Positions 41,401 to 47,400 of a stretch of 64,000 nt of DNA are shown here, in pieces. The DNA comes from Sialis fuliginosa (Eukaryota > Arthropoda > Insecta > Megaloptera > Sialidae). Positions within the stretch are counted from its first letter, which is position 1; each line of letters starts with the position of its first letter. The notes under the pieces are model-generated. The model was not told the DNA's origin. It did no database searches and saw only the letters and a list, made by a program, of their open reading frames with translations. The stretch covers positions 992,001 through 1,056,000 of the forward strand of contig OY540814.1 in the NCBI GenBank assembly GCA_961205875.1, read 5' to 3'. The translations under genes and the position numbers were made by a program.

Positions 41401-44400
41401 AAATTCTATGACTTTTCGGAATTTTAAAGAAATTCCCTGACTACTTTAGGCTTCCCTGACTTTTGAGAAAGTGGACACCCTGATAATAAATTCCCTGACA
41501 TCAGAATTTTAAAGAAATTCCCTGACTTTTCAGAATTTTAAAGAAATTCCCCGTCTTTACAAATTTTTTTTTATAAATTCCCTGACCACTTTAGGCTTCC
41601 CTGACTTCTTCCTGACTTTTGAGAAAGTGGACACGCTGATAATAATTTCCCTGACTTTTCAGAATTTTAAAGAAATTTCCTGACTTTTCAAAAAAAAATT
41701 TAATAATAATTATTTAAAAAAATAATTTTAAATAAATTCCCTGACTTTTCCTGACCACTTTAGGCTTCCCTGATTTTCCATAAAGTGGACACTTTGGGGA
41801 CACTAATAAGCAAGGCTCTGCTTGCACTTGACATATATTTAAAATATTTATTTAAATATAAAATTACAAACCTGATGATTCCTCGTGTTGCTGCACTTCG
41901 GACACGTGAATCTTCATCTTTCAATGCAACAAATAAAACACCGTGTAAAATTTTATCTTGAAATGAATTATCTCCTATCAAATAATAAATCGCATCATAC
42001 GGCAACACTTCCACAACTTCGATGAGTTTAACTTTAACTAACCAGTATGGATTTATTATTAAAAATGGAAGAATATTTAAAATACTTTTTACTAAATTGC
42101 AGTTATTAGATTCTAAAAATACTGGCAAACATATTTCAACTGATATTAAACTTTGACGAGCACAAGTGGATGAAGTATCTTCAAGACCCTAAAATAAATT
42201 TAATTTTATTTAATTTTACAGCCTGAAATCTTTCTCACATTTATACAATAATAAAACGGCCATAGGTTTCCGTAGTCGTTACGATTTATAAACAAGAGTT
42301 CTTTCAATTTTTTTTATAAACTATTATAGTGTTCGTTATAATTTTCATTGAAAGTACTAACTAAAAGTTACATTCTGGATTTTTTTAATAGATTTTTTGC
42401 ATCAATAGTTTAGAAAGTAGAAGGGGGGAGGGGACGCTCTGATAACGACATTTAAATGCGAATATATCGTGACTGAAGGGTTAAAATCAAAGATTATTTA
42501 ACATTTTTGTTGCATTTCGGGAGACCTATCTAATGACATCCCACTCAATAGGGTAAGTAAAAAAAAAAGTGAGTTCACTTTTCAGTCTATGGGAGGGGGG
42601 TCCAAAATAATTTTGACAGTATTCGTTATAATTTTCAGTCGAAGTACTAATTAAAAGCTACATTCTCAAATTTTTTCAGAATATTTATATAGATAGTTTA
42701 GAAAATAGAGGGAGGGGGGCGCTCTGATAACAACTTTGAACGCAAATATATCGTGACTGAAGAGTTGAAATTAAAAGATCATATAACATGTTTTGTTGCA
42801 TTTTAAGAGACCTATCTAAAGACACCCTACTTAATGCATTAAGTGAAATTTTTTTTAATATACTTTTCAGGAAAGGGGGTCCAAAAAAAATTTTTTTTTT
42901 CAAAAATCTTATCATTTCCGTTTTTATGTTATCAGTCTTCGTCTGTATATCAAATTTAATTTAAATCGGCTTAAAATTTTTGAGAACGGACGGACGGACA
43001 TGGCGAAACTATAAGGTTTCCTAGTTTTCTACGGAAACCTAAAAATATTGCCTATATTTTTATTTTATATGGTATGGGGTGCACAAACCGATTTTAAAAA
43101 GCACATGGACGAGCTGCAAAGAACTGTTAGTAAGGCGGCCATTACACTATCAAATAAATATGTCAAAGATCTTTGACAAAGATTTGATCATATTTCTTTG
43201 ATAAAATACGAGATTTTATTTTATTACACTACATAAAATATTTGATAATATTTTCTCAATATTATCTAGGGATATTTTCTTCTTTTTTGGTGCCTTTTGA
43301 ATATCAGTGCGTGGATGTTCGTCAATTGACGCGATCGAGGTTTGAATTTACAACCGTGTATTGTGGTTTTTATAATCAATAAGAAGATTATCATATAATA
43401 CTGGATTTTGTTGATATTCATATATTAATAATTATGTAGCTGTAACTGTCAGTGATAACTTGGTAGTCGCCATTTTGTTTTTGACGTCAAAAAACTTTGA
43501 TCAAATATAAGAGACTGTCATTAACTATGATCATAGAAATATTATGAAGGTAAATATTATAAAAGTTGACTTATTACACTGTCATATTTCTTTGATCAAA
43601 GAAATTTTATCATATTTCTTTGATAGTGTAATAGCCGCCTAAAATATAAAATAAATCATTCAATAGTTACTTACCCGACACATTATTTGAATAAGATGAT
43701 CGATTCCCAGCATTTCCATTTCTGTATTACCTTCATGACGTAAACACCAAGCTGTATAGTCGAAATCATTGTTAACTAAGATGGAATTAATTAACGAGGC
43801 AATTAAAATTTGTGTTACACCTCTCAGTTGTGGATCTGAATGATTTGAAAACAACAAAATATCCGATATCCTTTGATGTCTTTCAATATTTTCACAACTT
43901 CCTGATTTGTCTTTATCATTTATTTTACTTAGATAACAGAAGAAAACGTCTGGATATAAATTCAAAATTTTCGCAATACAATTTAATGCTAATGACTTCA
44001 CTGACACTCTTACTATTTTATCTGGTACTAAATAACTTGGAACTCCACTAAGAAGAAATAATTTCGATAAGTGTCTACAGCAGAATGCTAAAGGTACATT
44101 GGCATCAGTAAAACATCCAATATTAATATTCTAGAATAACAAAATACATTAATTAGAACACAAACTCAAAATTTCATTGTTGTAATCAAATTCCAGAGAA
44201 AAATAATTTTTTTCCCTATTATGTTTCAAGGGGGAACATATGAGTAGATGGTGGAAAAAAATAGGTGAATTTTGGGAATTACTATCTCAGAAACTATTTG
44301 TTCCATTTTCAGGGGTCAAAACTGGTCAGTAAAATCAGTAAAAGTCAGTTTTTTGGAAAAATGGTCAGTTTTGTCAGTTTTTTTGGGTTTAGTACTCAAA

Positions 44401-47400
44401 GTTTTCACATTGGAGTCCTATTTATTGTGAAAAAACTCACTATTTGACTTCAAAACGACACAATTACCGTGAAAAATATATTCAAATTATAAATAATGTT
44501 CTATTTTGTATTATTTGTGTTTAATACCAACTAGAAGATATACGTATGTATACGTGAACATATAAACAACATAATCTCACCCTAGCACTGGTTATGCCAA
44601 GTTCGGTGAGGAAAATTACATACGTAGTATATGTAAATAATGTCAAAAAATAAATGTATTTTTTGACTTTGATGAGCAATAACTCTGAACTGAAAACACG
44701 GCTAGCAATAACGCTAATACTGAAAAATACGTTAGTTAATTACCTATGAAACTGACTCATTGTGGTTGCTCTAGTTACATTACTTTGGAAGTTATGAGAT
44801 AATCTTTGTTTGTAAGCATGTTTGTAAATACTACTCTGAAGGAAGTTTTTAAACACCCTGTAGCTCAGAGAGGGTGTTGAAGATAGACCCCACCTTCCCG
44901 TACAATTTTTTACTCACAATAAGCCAAAGTATCAGCTCTTAAAATATCTGTATCCCAAACCAGACCAACCTGTATATACTTTAGAATAAAATAAACTTGG
45001 ATGAAATCGAACAAATAGTTTTTGAGATAATAATTCACAAAATTTACCTATTTTTTCCACTGTCTACTCATATGTTGTTAAAAAAATACATATTTATTCA
45101 CCAATATTGATATTTTCTTCAAAATAATAAATACGTATTTTTTTAAATACACAAAAATTCCAGGAACTTTTTGATCGAACCTCATAGACTGCAACTTAGA
45201 GCTGGGCACATGAGCAATTCTTGCTCACGCTCACGCACGCTCACGAATTCTATTTTTTTACTCACACTCGATCACGCACGGTGGGTCACGCTCGTGACTC
45301 AATTTAATCTAATTGTTGTAAATTAAATTTTGAAATGATGAAAATTGATGTTTTTTACGTGCACTATATTGTGTATATTTTATATTCATATTATTTTCTT
45401 CTAAATTGCATTCTAGTACAGTAATAACAAGCAAAACAATAAGAAAATAAAGCTACAATGCATTTTAAAATCTTTTTTCGGTGTTCTGATATAGTTGGCA
45501 ATACTGACCATGTGAAAGTGCTTCTAAAAATAACATTTATTTTTTATACTATATTTTTTAATGTCAAACATTCAGATATTAAAAAAAGATCAAATAAGTT
45601 TATAAAAAAAATTATGTTCAAAATATACTCATGGACTCACGCACGAAAAAAATGTACTCACGCACAGTTGTTTTAATTTGATTCACGATCACGCCCGCTC
45701 ACGATGTAAGATTTAAAAATCACTCACGCTCATGCGGGTCACGACTGTGATTCGAAAAATTCACGGCCCGCGCCCAGCTCTATTGTAACTATCATGAATA
45801 AGATACAGAGTGAGGGATATTTTAAAAATATATTTACCTTATTACAATATTCCAATAAATCGTCGGATGACAACATACTCAAAGAATCGTGAGTATCACC
45901 TGACATTTTTTTAGGAGAAGCTATATTATCTATTGAATTAATTTTCTTAATGCTATCTACATTAAGCGAATTATCCATTTCCTTATCAATCATATTTAAA
46001 TCACTTATGTACAAATTACTGTAACCACAATAATTTTCAGTTTGCTCATCAGATTCTACGTTCTCTGATTTTTCATCAAAATAATTATTCAAAGACAGTC
46101 TATCTTCAGAAATAACAGTAGCATCTTTAGCATCTATATGAGAAAGTTTGGATGTGTTTGTCCAATTATGTAAATCTGACATCAAAGATTTATCTATTTC
46201 AAGTGTTTCGTCGCTCTGGTGAATAGAAGTTGCAATACTCATTTGACCTTAAATAAACAGTAAGTATATTAGAGCCACAATTTGATTTTCTGTCTCAATA
46301 ATCTAAAGCAGTGCTCTGCAACTGGTGTGCCTTGAGCCGATACAAGTGTGACGTGGTCAAATAAGACAATATTCTACCACCGTCTCTTTTTATAACCAAC
46401 AATGTGTGAAATATATTAATATTAATCGGATATACATTCATGTTTTAAGAAACACATTACACAGGTGCGCGGCATACATGCGTAGACCACTCATATACAA
46501 ACTGTTATAACTAAAACTTATACCCTATTTACACACACACCCTTTTTCATAGCTGCAGATTACATATCCTTATATATTATTAGTTAATTAGTTGCAGTGT
46601 TTTAGCACGGTTTTTCGAATTATAGCGAATCAAAAATGGCTGGTCTACGCATGTATGCCACGCGCCTAACGGTGTAACTATTTTGGTTGTGCTTCGATTT
46701 TTATTTTCATCATTTTTGTAAGAAATAGTGGTTTTATTTTATGGGTGTGTATTATATTTTACTAATATCAGAAATATAGACATGTTTGACCCAAAAAAAC
46801 TTGCATGGGAGTTGATAAAGCCGCACATAGAGTTTAGGTCAATACCGAGCGTTTGCGTTTTTCATAATTTCAGAACTCCACACGGAGAGGGCAAACGGGG
46901 TACTAATTCCCTCCCCCTGGGATAGAGTAAATTGATGTATTATTCTATTCTACGAAGGACTTGTGTGGGGGGGGGGGAAGTAAGCTGATTGATCTTTTTT
47001 GGTCTTTGAAAGTCTACATATGCTCATGCCTGCCCCAAATAGAGAAAACTGAAAAATAATACCTAGTGACCTTTTTTTTTTGGTCAATGCGATAAAGTTT
47101 AGGACATTTGTACATTTATGTCCGGTATTATAAAGGAACTCGCAAAATTTGCTAGCTTGCAAACACTCTCAAATTCTGTACTAGTATCTATGGATTAGCT
47201 ATGGAATTTAGAGCAGTGATACTTCAACTAATTGTAACACAGTTGGCATCTTTCACCGCACAAAATAATTTTCATAATATCACCACTGTTTTAATACCGT
47301 TGGTATTTACTTACGAAACTTGTCAAAGTCTTCAACAAACTCCAAAAGAACTGTCATATAAGTTTGATATCTCATTTGAAAGTGCTTGCAAGCTTTTTTA

